NCBI GenBank assembly: GCA_030041475.1
Contig: JASHNU010000019.1
Location: 62,001 to 126,000, forward strand
DNA: 64,000 nt
Reading direction: 5' to 3'
Source: Candidatus Sulfotelmatobacter sp.
Lineage (GTDB): Bacteria; Acidobacteriota; Terriglobia; Terriglobales; Acidobacteriaceae
Below the pieces are notes generated by a model. The model worked only from the letters and a program-made list of their open reading frames with translations, had not been told where the DNA came from and did no database searches. A program made the translations under genes and the position numbers. Below are positions 50,442 through 59,339 of the stretch, piece after piece; the stretch's first letter is position 1, and the number at the start of each line of letters is the position of its first letter.

Positions 50442-51428
50442 TCAATCCGCGCTGGCGGCCGGGGCGGCGGCGATCGCCTCCACGATTTCCGGTGGCAGGC
50501 CGAAGCGGACATTTTCCGGCATCACTTCCAGTTCCTGCACGTTGGCAAATCCCTTGCTGCGCAGGAACTCCACCGTCTCTTCGACCAGGTGCTCCGGGGC
50601 CGAGGCTCCGGCGGTCAGGGCGATGGTTTTTACGCCCTTCAACCACTCCGCCACAATGTCGTTGCAGCTATCGACTAGATGCGCGTTGGTGCCGAGGTTG
50701 CGCGCCACTTCCACCAGGCGATTCGAATTCGAGCTGTTCTCGGAGCCGACCACAAGCAGCAGATCCGCCTCCGAAGCGACCTGCTTCACGGCGACCTGTC
50801 GGTTTTCAGTGGCGTAGCAGATGTCCTGCGCCGCAGGGCCCTTGATGTTGGGAAACTTCTTCTTCAGCGCGGCGATAATGTCTTTGGTTTCGTCGAGGCT
50901 GAGCGTGGTCTGCGTGAGATACGCCACGCGGTTCGGGTCCGGCACGCTGAGCGACTGTACCTGCTCGGGCGACCCCACGACCTGCGTGACCGCCGGCGCC
51001 TCGCCCAGGGTCCCTACGACTTCGTCGTGGTCCTTGTGGCCGATCAGAATCAGTGAGTAGCCTTCCTTGGCGAACTTTACGGCTTCTACGTGGACCTTGG
51101 TGACCAGGGGGCAGGTTGCGTCAATCACGCGCAAACCGCGGCGGGCGCTGTGTTCGCGGACCTCTGGCGACACGCCGTGCGCGCTGTAAATGATGCGCTC
51201 GCCATTGGGCACCTCGTCTTCGCTGTCGACGAAGATGGCGCCTTTGCCGCGCAATTCCTCGACCACAAAACTGTTGTGTACGATCTCCTTGCGGACGTAG
51301 ATCGGCGGGCCAAAGGCCTCCAGCGCGATGCGGACGACGTCAATGGCTCGAACCACACCCGCGCAAAAGCCCCGCGGTTTGAGCAAAAGTAAGGTCTTTC
51401 CTTCGGCCTTCGTCAAAGTGCGTGCCAT
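50442..51428 (-). CDS. ispH: 4-hydroxy-3-methylbut-2-enyl diphosphate reductase
   Basis: A 328-residue [4Fe-4S] enzyme catalysing the last step of the MEP pathway, giving IPP and DMAPP. The three cluster cysteines are seen in KPRGFCAGVVRAID, VIDATCPLVTKVH and AQDICYATENRQ; catalytic surroundings SAHGVSPEVREHSARRGL, LIGHKDHDEVVGTLGEA and LVVGSENSSNSNRLVEVA. Start ATG 51428 is preferred (MARTLTKAEGKTLLLLKPRG); upstream frame lacks conservation signs. It lies upstream of shc on the same strand, linking precursor supply and hopanoid synthesis. A small hairpin (CCGAC/GTCGG, 51445-51464) is in its leader. Confidence 0.95.
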   Translation of the reverse strand: MARTLTKAEGKTLLLLKPRGFCAGVVRAIDVVRIALEAFGPPIYVRKEIVHNSFVVEELRGKGAIFVDSEDEVPNGERIIYSAHGVSPEVREHSARRGLRVIDATCPLVTKVHVEAVKFAKEGYSLILIGHKDHDEVVGTLGEAPAVTQVVGSPEQVQSLSVPDPNRVAYLTQTTLSLDETKDIIAALKKKFPNIKGPAAQDICYATENRQVAVKQVASEADLLLVVGSENSSNSNRLVEVARNLGTNAHLVDSCNDIVAEWLKGVKTIALTAGASAPEHLVEETVEFLRSKGFANVQELEVMPENVRFGLPPEIVEAIAAAPAASAD

Positions 51429-51989
51429 CCCAAAGTTTGTCTTTCCGACCCCGAACGAAGTCGGGAGAGGAACCTGCTTTTTAAGATGCAAAATCGCCAC
51501 GAAAACAGTGCTCTTAGGATACACACTCCCCATTGTGGCGATACAGGTAGGCTACCGGAAAGTACCCGGATGGTCAACGTAAGGTGATGAAGCGGCGGGA
51601 ATTAGCTCGGGCAGCACCCGTCGAGTTAATGACCTCTGACGCCTTGCCCGATTCCTTCCACTCGCAGGCCAGCCATGGATTGGACACATCATCAGCCGTA
51701 GGTCCCGCTCGCTGGCTCTATGAATCCGTGACTGTCACAGTAACCTGCGGGTCATGCCTGGCACGTGACTAAAGTAAACCCACGCAAGTGCCATTCCAAT
51801 AGGCGGGTTCCGTTGGTACCATCACCTTCGTTACGGGCGTCAGTTGCGTAACAAGAAATGTTTTCCGCCGCTCCTCGCGGCGCTACAAGAGCTGGGCCTT
51901 TCCCCAAGGTCGCCAGTAGATGATCATGCGGAATCGTACGAGGAACTAGAAGAGATTTCGACATCCAAAAACCCAAAAGGAGTCTTAAA
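51429..51989. other. 561-base intergenic region between ispH and an unknown gene
   Basis: It contains the divergent promoters of ispH (minus) and the gene at 51990 (plus), and the ispH leader hairpin at 51445-51464. Short open frames here (such as 51584-51772) lack ribosome sites and recognisable content. No tRNA, repeat or other RNA was recognised. Confidence 0.5.
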
Positions 51990-52466
51990 GTGAAACGTAT
52001 CGTATTCTCACTGCTATTGCTGATCGCTCCCGCGCTGGTTGGGGCTCAAACAAACGTTGCTGCCTCGGGCGGGTCGATCACGAGGGTCGGAACTACGCTG
52101 ATGGTTCCGCTGACCATCGTTACGAGTTTCGGCGTCGGTGGGGATCTGCCCGTCATGACATCCGGACTCGTTACGATCCAGACCGGGGCAGTTCTGCCGG
52201 GCGCGACAGCGGAGCAGGCGATGTTCCGCGCTGGCGGCAGCCTGGTCATCTGGGTGCCGGGACAAATGACGTACACAGGGACGATCGGGCCCGGTGCGAC
52301 TTGGCGGCAGATCACGAATGCAGACGAGACGTATCAGTACGAGTTGACGGGGACAGCGACGGATGGGAATGGGAACGTGTGTAATTTCGTCTTGCTGACG
52401 GTGAACACCGGGACTGAAGGGTTCGCGGGGACCGCGGGGGTGGAGTCGGTGGATTTTTCTTTGTAA
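51990..52466 (+). CDS. Small secreted protein of unknown function
   Basis: A 158-residue exported protein with a clear signal peptide (IVFSLLLLIAPALVGA). The mature part is Gly/Thr/Val-rich and predicted to be mostly beta strands (GGSITRVGTTLMVPLTIVTS, TWRQITNADETYQYELTGTA, NVCNFVLLTVNTGTEGFAG). A strong AGGAG ribosome site lies seven bases before GTG 51990. No family is recognised; it may be a secreted beta-sandwich protein. It stands alone. Confidence 0.65.
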   Translation: MKRIVFSLLLLIAPALVGAQTNVAASGGSITRVGTTLMVPLTIVTSFGVGGDLPVMTSGLVTIQTGAVLPGATAEQAMFRAGGSLVIWVPGQMTYTGTIGPGATWRQITNADETYQYELTGTATDGNGNVCNFVLLTVNTGTEGFAGTAGVESVDFSL

Positions 52467-52718
52467 GGCTTCCTCCTTCTGAACGCATCTCGCTCGGGGT
52501 CGGGCTTTCAGGACCGCTTGTAACGCTCTGCCCGCGATTAGGTTATTTCAGTGAATGCGGTCATATCCTGCCGATTTGCGGGCTTGACAACCGATTGGCC
52601 CGTGACGGCTCGAGCTGAGTCGGCTTTGACCCTTCCGAACTAACCCGGCGGGTTATATGGCCCGCTCGTGCCACTCCTACCCCACCTTGTGCCATTGTGA
52701 ACTAACCGGAAGTAACGC

Positions 52719-53642
52719 ATGCTACGACCATCGAGTCGCGAGAAGTCCCAGGCGAGCGACAGAATGACCCAGGCGAACTCCAGACCGAGACCGACGCAGA
52801 GACTGAGGACGCAAGCGGTGCCGCCAGCCAGACTGCAGACCCGGTTCCAGCCGCGTCCGGTTCAGCTGACCGAGGCTCAGCTTATCGCGGAAAGCAGACA
52901 GCCAGGCAGGTTGGTGCTGGCTCTGGTGCTGCTGTTGGTGGCGTTCGGTGGAATTATCGCCAAGGATCACCAGTTCTGGTTCGGCAGCAGCGAATCGCAA
53001 GAAGCAGAATTCACCCGGCCAGCCCCGCGCCAGACGGCAGCGCAGCCGGCACCGGCACCGGCAATCGAAGCGCGGACCATGCCGACTACTACGGAGAAGA
53101 AACCGGTTTCTACCGGCAAGAGCTCAGGCGAAATTGTCCAGCCGAAGACTTCGGAGCCCCCCGTCGTCGCTACGAATCGCACGACTGTAGCTCCTCTGGA
53201 TGTGGAGGTGGTAGCTGGAGACACGCACCGCACGGTTCATCCCGGCAGCGTGGCTACGAAGATTGAGCTGAACAATCCTGCTTCGAAGACGCCGCGCTAC
53301 ACCGCCAATCTGGCCGCTCCTACCAACGCGGCTGAACTGGAGCGCGTCAACGGCTTGCAGCCGGCTCTGGGATCCGGCGACGGATCGTATCCGCTGCTGG
53401 CGCAGCAGATGAAAGTGCAAGGCTCGGTTGTTCTGCAGGCTTTCATCGGAGCCGACGGCGTGATCGAGAATCTCCGCGTGGTCAGCGGCCCCGCCATCCT
53501 GGCCTCGGCGGCGCAGCAGGCCGTGCGCGAATGGAAGTTCAAGCCCTACGTGCAGAATGGCCAGCCGGTCGAGACCAAGGCCACCATCACCGTGAACTTC
53601 ACCATCAAAGTCGGCGACAACTCCGCGGTCAAGGCCAGCTAG
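52719..53642 (+). CDS. TonB-family protein
   Basis: A 307-residue inner-membrane protein. A long basic, Arg/Gln-rich cytoplasmic N-terminus (about 1-65) precedes one membrane segment (LVLALVLLLVAFGGIIA), a Pro/Ala-rich periplasmic linker, and a C-terminal TonB-like domain (about 220-300; PLLAQQMKVQGSVVLQAFIG, GPAILASAAQQAVREWKFKP). A GGAAG ribosome site precedes ATG 52719. No exbB/exbD or receptor gene is adjacent. It is the third TonB-domain protein in the window, besides those at 11485 and 42903. Confidence 0.8.
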   Translation: MLRPSSREKSQASDRMTQANSRPRPTQRLRTQAVPPARLQTRFQPRPVQLTEAQLIAESRQPGRLVLALVLLLVAFGGIIAKDHQFWFGSSESQEAEFTRPAPRQTAAQPAPAPAIEARTMPTTTEKKPVSTGKSSGEIVQPKTSEPPVVATNRTTVAPLDVEVVAGDTHRTVHPGSVATKIELNNPASKTPRYTANLAAPTNAAELERVNGLQPALGSGDGSYPLLAQQMKVQGSVVLQAFIGADGVIENLRVVSGPAILASAAQQAVREWKFKPYVQNGQPVETKATITVNFTIKVGDNSAVKAS

Positions 53643-53726
53643 CAACTTCTGCTTCTCTTCTTCACACGCACCACTCTTGAGTCTCTTGGCTTGAGATCTG
53701 TATCGCTGAATTCAGCCGGAAAATCG

Positions 53727-55445
53727 TCACGCGTTGGCCTTGATCATCTGCTCGGCGTGTTTGCGCGAGGTTTCAGTGAGCTTTGCTCCGCTCAGCATGC
53801 GGGCGACTTCCTCGGTGCGCTCTGCGCCGGTGACGAAACGGATGGTGGTGCGAGTGCGGCCGCCCGATTCTTTCTTCTCGATGACGTAATGACGGTCGCC
53901 GAAAGTGGCGATCTGCGGCAGGTGGGTGACGCACAATACCTGGTTCGAGCGCGCCAGTGACTTCAGCTTCTTGCCGACGGATTCCGCCGCGCGACCGCCG
54001 ATGCCGCTGTCGACTTCGTCGAAGACAAGCGTGCGCTGAACGATGTGGGTGCCCCACTTCTGGCCGATTTTGCCGGAAGCGGGGTTTCTGCCCGCTTCCA
54101 CACTCGCTTTCAGCGCCAGCATGACCCGCGACAGCTCTCCGCCGGAGGCGATATGTTCCAGTTGCCTCAACGGCTCACCGGGATTGGTCGAAATCATGTA
54201 GACGACTTCGTCGATTCCGGTGCGGTTCCAGTTCCCTTCTTCCTCCGACGTCGTGATCTCGATGCGGAAGGTTGATTTCATGGCGAGGTCGTTGATCTCC
54301 GCCTCGACTGACTTCTCCAGCCGACGCGCCGCAGCGGAACGCTTTTTCGAAAGTGATCGGGCTGCTTGCAGGTACTCGCTCGCGGCCTTAGCCAGTTCGC
54401 CTTGCAACTTGCGCAGGATTTCGTCCTTGTTCTCGACTTCGGACAGCTTGCGCGAAACTTCCGCTCCGAACTGGATCACTTCCGCGAGCGCAGGACCGTA
54501 CTTGCGTTTCAGGCGATCGAGTAATGCGAGGCGATCTTCGACTTCGGCCAGATGCTCGGGTGAGGCGTGAATGCCGCCTGCATAATCGCGGACCGTCGCT
54601 CCCACGTCCTCCACGCTGATGCGTGCGGTTTCGAGGGCGGCCAGTGCCTCCTGAAATTTCGGCTCGTAGCGGGCCAGCTCTTCAATCTGCTTGTGCGCGG
54701 CGCGCAGCGACGATGCGGTCGAACCGTTGCCTTCGTAGAGCAGGTCGAAGGCATTCATAGCCGCGTTGTAGATTTTCTCGGCGTTGGCGAGAACACGCTT
54801 CTCCGCTTCCAGCTTTTCGTCTTCGCCTTCCTGCAGGCGCGCTTCTTGAATCTCGCGCTGCTGGAAGGCCCACAAATCCACCAGCCGCAGGCGGTCCTGT
54901 TCGCCTTGCTTCAGTTCGTCGATGCGGGTGCGAATTTCCTTCCAGGCGGCAAACGTAGTTTCCACCGGATCCAACTGGCTGCCAGCGAAGACATCGAGCA
55001 GAGCTAGGCGCGCGGGGCCGTCAAAGGAGAGAATCGATTCGTTCTGCGTGTGGATGGTCGCCAAATGCGGCGCCAGTTGCCGCAGCACGGCGACGGTCGC
55101 GGGCTGATTGTTTACAAAGACGCGTCCGCGGCCGCCCGTGGAGACTTCCCGCCGCAGGATGAAAGAGCCATCGTCGGACTCGTCGAGCCCGTTGTCTTCC
55201 AGAATCCTGGTGAGCGGCTTCTCCGCCGGGGCTTCGGCCTCGAACACAGCCGACACGACCGCGCGCTCCGCCCCGGCACGGATCACGTCGCTCGACGCTT
55301 TTTCGCCCAGCAGTAGCGCAAGCGCATCGATCAGAATCGACTTCCCCGCCCCGGTTTCTCCCGTCAGCAGGTTCAACCCCGGCCCGAACTCAACGGCGAG
55401 ATTATCGATCACCGCGTAGTTCTCGAGGCGCAGTTCAGTGAGCAC
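53727..55445 (-). CDS. recN: DNA repair protein RecN
   Basis: A 572-residue SMC-like ATPase acting in double-strand break repair. N-terminal LTELRLENYAVIDNLAVEFG and Walker A GETGAGKSILIDALALLLG; a central coiled-coil region (about 160-370); C-terminal ABC signature HIASGGELSRVMLALK and Walker B LVFDEVDSGIGGRAAESVGK, then VLCVTHLPQIATFGDRHYVI. Length is typical. No clear LexA-type box was found upstream; instead there is a long inverted repeat at 55599-55636. Confidence 0.95.
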   Translation of the reverse strand: MLTELRLENYAVIDNLAVEFGPGLNLLTGETGAGKSILIDALALLLGEKASSDVIRAGAERAVVSAVFEAEAPAEKPLTRILEDNGLDESDDGSFILRREVSTGGRGRVFVNNQPATVAVLRQLAPHLATIHTQNESILSFDGPARLALLDVFAGSQLDPVETTFAAWKEIRTRIDELKQGEQDRLRLVDLWAFQQREIQEARLQEGEDEKLEAEKRVLANAEKIYNAAMNAFDLLYEGNGSTASSLRAAHKQIEELARYEPKFQEALAALETARISVEDVGATVRDYAGGIHASPEHLAEVEDRLALLDRLKRKYGPALAEVIQFGAEVSRKLSEVENKDEILRKLQGELAKAASEYLQAARSLSKKRSAAARRLEKSVEAEINDLAMKSTFRIEITTSEEEGNWNRTGIDEVVYMISTNPGEPLRQLEHIASGGELSRVMLALKASVEAGRNPASGKIGQKWGTHIVQRTLVFDEVDSGIGGRAAESVGKKLKSLARSNQVLCVTHLPQIATFGDRHYVIEKKESGGRTRTTIRFVTGAERTEEVARMLSGAKLTETSRKHAEQMIKANA

Positions 55446-55598
55446 AGGTCGTCGTCATCCCACAAACGAGGTTTTGCGCAGCATAGCATGAAAGGGAGGA
55501 GCACGAGTCGCGGATCACGGCCCGGCCGCGCGTGAGTTTTTGCTGGTAAGCGTCCCATTCGGCGTTGTCGCGGTGAGGTAGCCGGTGTTTGCGGTGTG

Positions 55599-55636
55599 CA
55601 TGACGCAGATCATCGAGATCGGCGATCTGCGTCATG
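55599..55636. repeat. Perfect 13-base inverted repeat upstream of recN
   Basis: CATGACGCAGATC (55599-55611) and GATCTGCGTCATG (55624-55636), 12-base spacer. It lies 155-190 bases upstream of recN and 60 bases beyond the stop of the gene ending at 55697. It could act as a hairpin terminator-like element for that gene, a regulator site, or a mobile-element remnant. Confidence 0.55.
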
Positions 55637-55696
55637 CTAACCAGTGAATTGCGTGAGACATGCGGCCCACCGAGACGGGCAACGTGAACTTCCTAA

Positions 55697-56725
55697 TTAG
55701 TTCGATTCGGTGAACTGAATCGAAGGTGACGAGCCACTCGCGGTGCTGCAGGAGCCCAAGTTCAAGTTATTGCTCTCTCCGGTTGTGCCGGCATTCGCAA
55801 CACACGTTGGGGCTGAGGTGGTACCATCCGTCAGCGCTACCTTCACGGTGATCGAGACAGGCTTATTGAAATCCGCTCGCGAACCGCCGGCATCACCGAC
55901 TACGTTGAATTCGGACTCCTGCCAAACCTGCGAGATATCAAGCACGGTGTCGGAGCCGCTAACGCGGTAGGCGGTGGTTCCGTCGGTGAAAACCACGGTA
56001 TCGCTGCCACCCGCCGCCGCGCTGCCGGAAAGCGACAGGCTGCCAAGCGAAGTAGGCTTCACATCGGGCGCCGCTACGATATTGCTGTTTCCGTAGCAAT
56101 CACCCTCACCGTCGCTGGCGAAGCCGCTCGGACAAGCCGAACTGCCCCAGTCGATCAGCCAATACTGCATGAAAACAGCCCCTTCCCCCTCGACTGCGTA
56201 GTCGGTCGCATAAATGAACTGCTGCCAGACGACACAACCAGAATGACCTTTACAGGCAGCTGTGGTGCCCGTGAAGTTCGTGTTGAGCTGAAGCGAGTAC
56301 TCATTCGGCCCGAGGATCCCTCCGTCTCCATACTCGGCCACGCCGACACTCTTCTCGCTTTTCACGCCCGTGACCGTCGGGAAGCTTCCAAGCGCCCCAC
56401 TGGTCAGCCCGGAGCTTTCAGCGACAAAGTCGTGGCCGTTGCCCGTCACCTGCCCTTCGCCAGGCTTGCGGACGACTGGATGGATGCGTGGGTGTAATTC
56501 TTTGCACTCTACCTGCTCCCAGACGATGCTAGGAAACGAAGCCTGAAAGCACCCCTCGCGCAGATCGGGATTCTGTGAGATTACAGAGCGCCAATTGTCG
56601 CGCGCAGCGGCATCCGCATCTGTGGTCTGTCCGGCAGAAGCGGGCTGAAGGCAGCAGGCGCTGATAAGGGCTGCGGCCGCGATGTGCATTGCATACTGCG
56701 AGAACCGAATTTTCCTGGGCGTCAT
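55697..56725 (-). CDS. Secreted protein of unknown function
   Basis: A 342-residue exported protein. Signal peptide with MHIAAAALISACCLQPASAG (two cysteines near its end, so a lipoprotein is possible but the usual L-x-x-C box is poor). The mature part opens NPDLREGCFQASFPSIVWEQ with VECKELHPRIHP, then GDGGILGPNEYSLQLNTNFT, WQQFIYATDYAVEGEGAVFM and QYWLIDWGSSACPSGFASDG, and ends with a Ser/Thr/Gly-rich tail SSPSIQFTESN. The W-Q-Q-F and Q-Y-W-L-I stretches suggest a beta-sandwich with cysteine pairs. No family is firmly recognised. GGAG precedes ATG 56725. Confidence 0.65.
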   Translation of the reverse strand: MTPRKIRFSQYAMHIAAAALISACCLQPASAGQTTDADAAARDNWRSVISQNPDLREGCFQASFPSIVWEQVECKELHPRIHPVVRKPGEGQVTGNGHDFVAESSGLTSGALGSFPTVTGVKSEKSVGVAEYGDGGILGPNEYSLQLNTNFTGTTAACKGHSGCVVWQQFIYATDYAVEGEGAVFMQYWLIDWGSSACPSGFASDGEGDCYGNSNIVAAPDVKPTSLGSLSLSGSAAAGGSDTVVFTDGTTAYRVSGSDTVLDISQVWQESEFNVVGDAGGSRADFNKPVSITVKVALTDGTTSAPTCVANAGTTGESNNLNLGSCSTASGSSPSIQFTESN

Positions 56726-56781
56726 AGATACTCCATGTAAAGTAATTGCATCCGGGCCGACATGTTTTTTCAGCCTCAAGA

Positions 56782-56819
56782 GCTTCGGAATTCTACCTTT
56801 GCTTTGCCCGCCCCACAAG
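56782..56819. repeat. 38-base dispersed repeat, copy A
   Basis: Shares 31 of 38 bases with 58164-58201, including an unbroken GCCCGCCCC block, in the same orientation. Copy B lies inside the RAYT transposase remnant, so this copy may be a further fragment of the same mobile element. Confidence 0.5.
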
Positions 56820-56992
56820 TTAAGACTTCATTTCAACGAAAATCGTTGGTACAGCCTGCCCACAAGTGTGAACAAAAATGCGATCGTCGGCGGGTGCGCC
56901 ATTTTCTCGCGCCTTTTGCGCGAGCTTTTGAGCCTGCCCTGAGTGAGCGAATGCGAATCGAATGGGTGGCCGCCAATCGGACTTATAGACTG

Positions 56993-57028
56993 AAAAACCC
57001 TCGGGAGGGGCAGGACCCCACCCGAGGG
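56993..57028 (-). terminator. Rho-independent terminator of the hydrolase gene
   Basis: CCCTCGGG (56998-57005) pairs with CCCGAGGG (57021-57028); after an A-A mismatch four more G-C pairs close a 5-base loop. On the minus strand the stem is followed by TTTTT (56993-56997). It begins 30 bases after the stop of the gene at 57058. Confidence 0.85.
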
Positions 57029-57057
57029 CTCGAACCGTGTAACGACAATTAAAGCGA

Positions 57058-57747
57058 TTACGCGGCCTTGGCTTTGGCCGTGGCAGCCTCTTCGATCAGG
57101 GCTGCAACCGCCTGAGGCTGTGACACGTAGATGGCGTGGCTGCCCCCGACTTCAACCACTTTCGAGCCCGCACGTTTCGACATGGCACGCTGTGCGTCGG
57201 GCGGGATCATCTTGTCCTCGGTGACAACCAGATACCAGCTCGGCTTCGTCCGCCACGCCGGTTCTGTGATCGCACCACTCACGGCCTCCAGTCCCCACGG
57301 CACCTGGGAATCGGCCATGAAGGCGGCTTTGTCCACATCCACGTCCCCCGCAAAGGATGCGGGAAACTTCCTCTTGTCCAGGAACAGGAATCCATCCTGC
57401 GGCGGCATAATCGGAGGCACGGGCGCGCCCGGCGGCGGGTTCTGGATGAGTGAGCCGACGGACTCACCTTTGTCCGGAGCAAAAGCCGTGATGTAAACCA
57501 GGCCCGCAACGTTCGGGTGTGTGCCCGCTTCGGTGATCACCGCCCCGCCATAGGAATGACCAACCAGGATTGCCGGACCATCCTGGGCGTCAAGCACGCG
57601 CCTGGTTACCTTCACGTCGTCTTGCAGCGAAATCGTCGGATTCTGCACGATGCTGACGTTGTAACCTTGCTTCTTGAGGATCTTGTAGACGCCTTCCCAA
57701 CCGGCGCCGTCCACGAACCCCCCGTGAACTAAAACGACATTCTTCAT
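57058..57747 (-). CDS. Alpha/beta hydrolase (esterase-like)
   Basis: A 229-residue cytoplasmic alpha/beta hydrolase. Oxyanion-hole strand NVVLVHGGFVDGAGWEGVY, nucleophile elbow GHSYGG (Ser in AILVGHSYGGAVITEAG), and the catalytic His in GGSHAIYVSQPQAV. The sequence resembles the small esterase/salicylate-esterase-like group often annotated simply as alpha/beta hydrolase. The substrate is unknown. AAAGGGG precedes ATG 57747 and a TATATA -10 candidate lies about 30 bases before it. A terminator follows, so it is a single-gene transcript. Confidence 0.85.
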   Translation of the reverse strand: MKNVVLVHGGFVDGAGWEGVYKILKKQGYNVSIVQNPTISLQDDVKVTRRVLDAQDGPAILVGHSYGGAVITEAGTHPNVAGLVYITAFAPDKGESVGSLIQNPPPGAPVPPIMPPQDGFLFLDKRKFPASFAGDVDVDKAAFMADSQVPWGLEAVSGAITEPAWRTKPSWYLVVTEDKMIPPDAQRAMSKRAGSKVVEVGGSHAIYVSQPQAVAALIEEAATAKAKAA

Positions 57748-57937
57748 GTCTGTTACCCCTTTCGAAATTGTTTGCTATATAGAAAATGCTAGCACGTCCT
57801 GCGCTCCCTCGGAGGTGGGGCTGCTCCGTCGGCGATCCGAGTTTCCTTCGCGCCCAGCGGCGGTTTACGTTGAGTGAATCAAGCTAAGCTGGTGTGCCGT
57901 TCATGTGGTTTCCGCTGGCAGTGGCACGGACGGGAAG

Positions 57938-57957
57938 GGTGCGACTTCAGTCGCACC
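57938..57957. repeat. REP-like palindrome next to the RAYT remnant
   Basis: GGTGCGACT-TC-AGTCGCACC, perfect 9-base arms with a TC centre, same design as 14042-14061. It abuts the stop of the RAYT-like remnant (57960). A shorter related palindrome, GCGGCT-TC-AGCCGC, is at 57979-57992 inside the remnant's last codons. Confidence 0.7.
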
Positions 57958-57959
57958 GA

Positions 57960-58307
57960 TCAGGCGCTGACTTCGATTGCGGCTTCAGCCGCTGGGGGCC
58001 ACGGATCGACGCGGAATCCCGGATAGGCGGGGCAGTAGCGATACTCTTCCGCACGCGCAGCTAAGTTACGCATCACCGGATTCTTGTGGATGTATGAACG
58101 GAGTCCTGCGCAGTCGTCGGCGTCGCGGATGGGGTGGTCCGTAAACCGCTTTTGCCAAATTTCGCTTCGGAAAGTTACCTTCGCATCGCCCGCCCCGCAA
58201 GCTGGATTTTGCCTGAAATTACTTGGTAGTACATGCGCGCGAAGTATATTCATGCCGGGATTTTTGCAACGGTCGCAGCGCAGGGACGGAGCGGCGCCAG
58301 CACCCAT
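57960..58307 (-). pseudogene. REP-associated (Y1/RAYT-type) transposase remnant
   Basis: The C-terminal half of an IS200-like Y1 transposase of the REP-associated family: IWQKRFTDHPIRDADDCAGL, SYIHKNPVMRNLAARAEEYR and a final YPGFRVDPWPP. In complete members this is preceded by about 100 residues with the HUH motif; here that part is missing and the open frame upstream of about 58217 is unrelated. It is adjacent to REP-like palindromes, as these transposases usually are. Not expected to be active. Confidence 0.75.
58164..58201. repeat. 38-base dispersed repeat, copy B
   Basis: Matches 56782-56819 at 31 of 38 bases. It covers the transition in the RAYT remnant where transposase similarity begins. 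Confidence 0.5.
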
Positions 58308-58325
58308 TCTGCCGCAGCCACGGTG

Positions 58326-59126
58326 CTAGCGCTTGTTCGTTGCCAGCCGGGGCATGGCGAGCCAGGACGTGCCGCGGTAGGACTCCGCCACCACCCAGGC
58401 GCCGGCCATCAGCGCGAATGAGTCGATCGTCTCGCTCCATTGGTAAGGGCGTTTAGGACCTGCTGCTGCCACGATGGGTATCCACACCAGCACGGCGAAC
58501 ATGCCCATCTGCAGCGCCGAGAGCGCTGCTGCCAGCCGTGCATAGACGCCAATCACCACTCCCAGGCCTGCCGCGATAAAAGTACAGCCGAAGAAATACG
58601 TCCAGGCCAAATGCCACGGCAGCCAACCGGGCACCAGGCCGGCGGTCGCTTTGGGATAGGTGAAATGTGCCCAACCGAAGGGAATCAAGGCAAGTCCAAA
58701 CAGCACCCTAGCGATGCGTATCCCCTTGTCGGCGGCTAAGCCGGGGCTCTGCCTGTTCCCGTCAATGGCGAACCAGCCATACAGCAGCCAGGCGGCCGCC
58801 ACCGTGACCGCGGTCTCACCGCAGGCTGACCAGGAACCTTGCGCGGTGGGCGCGACGAGGATGTCTCGCACTCTCAACAGGAGCAACCAAAGGAGGCTAG
58901 CGACGAGCAGCACACGAGCAGCGAGGGCGGCAGTGCGCCGAAGGAGCAGTCCGATGCCAGATGCAAGGGAAATAATGGCGCAGAGATAGACCAGTACCTC
59001 GCGTGCGGGCAGACCCTTGGGTGCCGGATCCCATACCGCGACGAAATTCCCTTGGATCAGGCCAAGGACTCCGACGGAGATCATAGCCGCCGCAAAGACC
59101 GCATGACCCATGCTTGCGACGCGCAT
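58326..59126 (-). CDS. DoxX-like membrane protein
   Basis: A 266-residue membrane protein with about eight hydrophobic segments. The second half (VLFGLALIPFGWAHFTYPKA, then TAGLVPGWLPWHLAWTYFFG) resembles DoxX/DoxX-like proteins, including the H-F-x-Y-P-K-A pattern; the first half (AVFAAAMISVGVLGLIQGNF) looks like a second, related unit. Its function is unknown. ATG 59126 is chosen because GGAGG lies nine bases upstream. It is divergent from the dehydrogenase-hpn operon (277-base gap). Confidence 0.7.
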   Translation of the reverse strand: MRVASMGHAVFAAAMISVGVLGLIQGNFVAVWDPAPKGLPAREVLVYLCAIISLASGIGLLLRRTAALAARVLLVASLLWLLLLRVRDILVAPTAQGSWSACGETAVTVAAAWLLYGWFAIDGNRQSPGLAADKGIRIARVLFGLALIPFGWAHFTYPKATAGLVPGWLPWHLAWTYFFGCTFIAAGLGVVIGVYARLAAALSALQMGMFAVLVWIPIVAAAGPKRPYQWSETIDSFALMAGAWVVAESYRGTSWLAMPRLATNKR

Positions 59127-59339
59127 CGCCGTTATCCTCCGGTGGTGTTCGACTTCATCGCGTAAGGCATCTAAATGCTTGCGAGATGCCGGTATGCCAG
59201 CGGCGGTATTGTACATGGGAAAGGCGCTGCCTCACTTGCATGAAGCCCATCGGCGACCATCGATTACAAAGGCAGGCGATAACGCTCATTAACCTCAATA
59301 AGGAAAATCAGGATTTAACGTCAACAGTGATCCTTGCTT

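Larger units (their letters stand above)
56726..57057. other. 332-base intergenic region with repeat, hairpin and terminator
   Basis: It holds one copy of a 38-base dispersed repeat (56782-56819), a GC-rich hairpin CTCGCGC/GCGCGAG (56906-56924) followed by CTTTTG on the plus strand, and the terminator of the downstream-reading hydrolase gene (56993-57028). The promoter of the 56725 gene must also lie here. Confidence 0.6.

Noticed and set aside
51584-51772. Short open frame in the ispH intergenic region
   Set aside because: No ribosome site, no hydrophobic or conserved pattern; likely chance.
55435-55635. 66-codon minus-strand frame just upstream of recN
   Set aside because: It starts within the 13-base inverted repeat and runs into recN; the sequence MTQIADLDDLRHAHRKHRLP is partly the palindrome itself. 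It might be a gene remnant but cannot be supported.
56998-57040. Sequence resembling a tRNA T-arm (CGAGGGCTCGAACC)
   Set aside because: No acceptor stem, anticodon arm or CCA-side pairing nearby; it is the terminator stem plus flanking bases.
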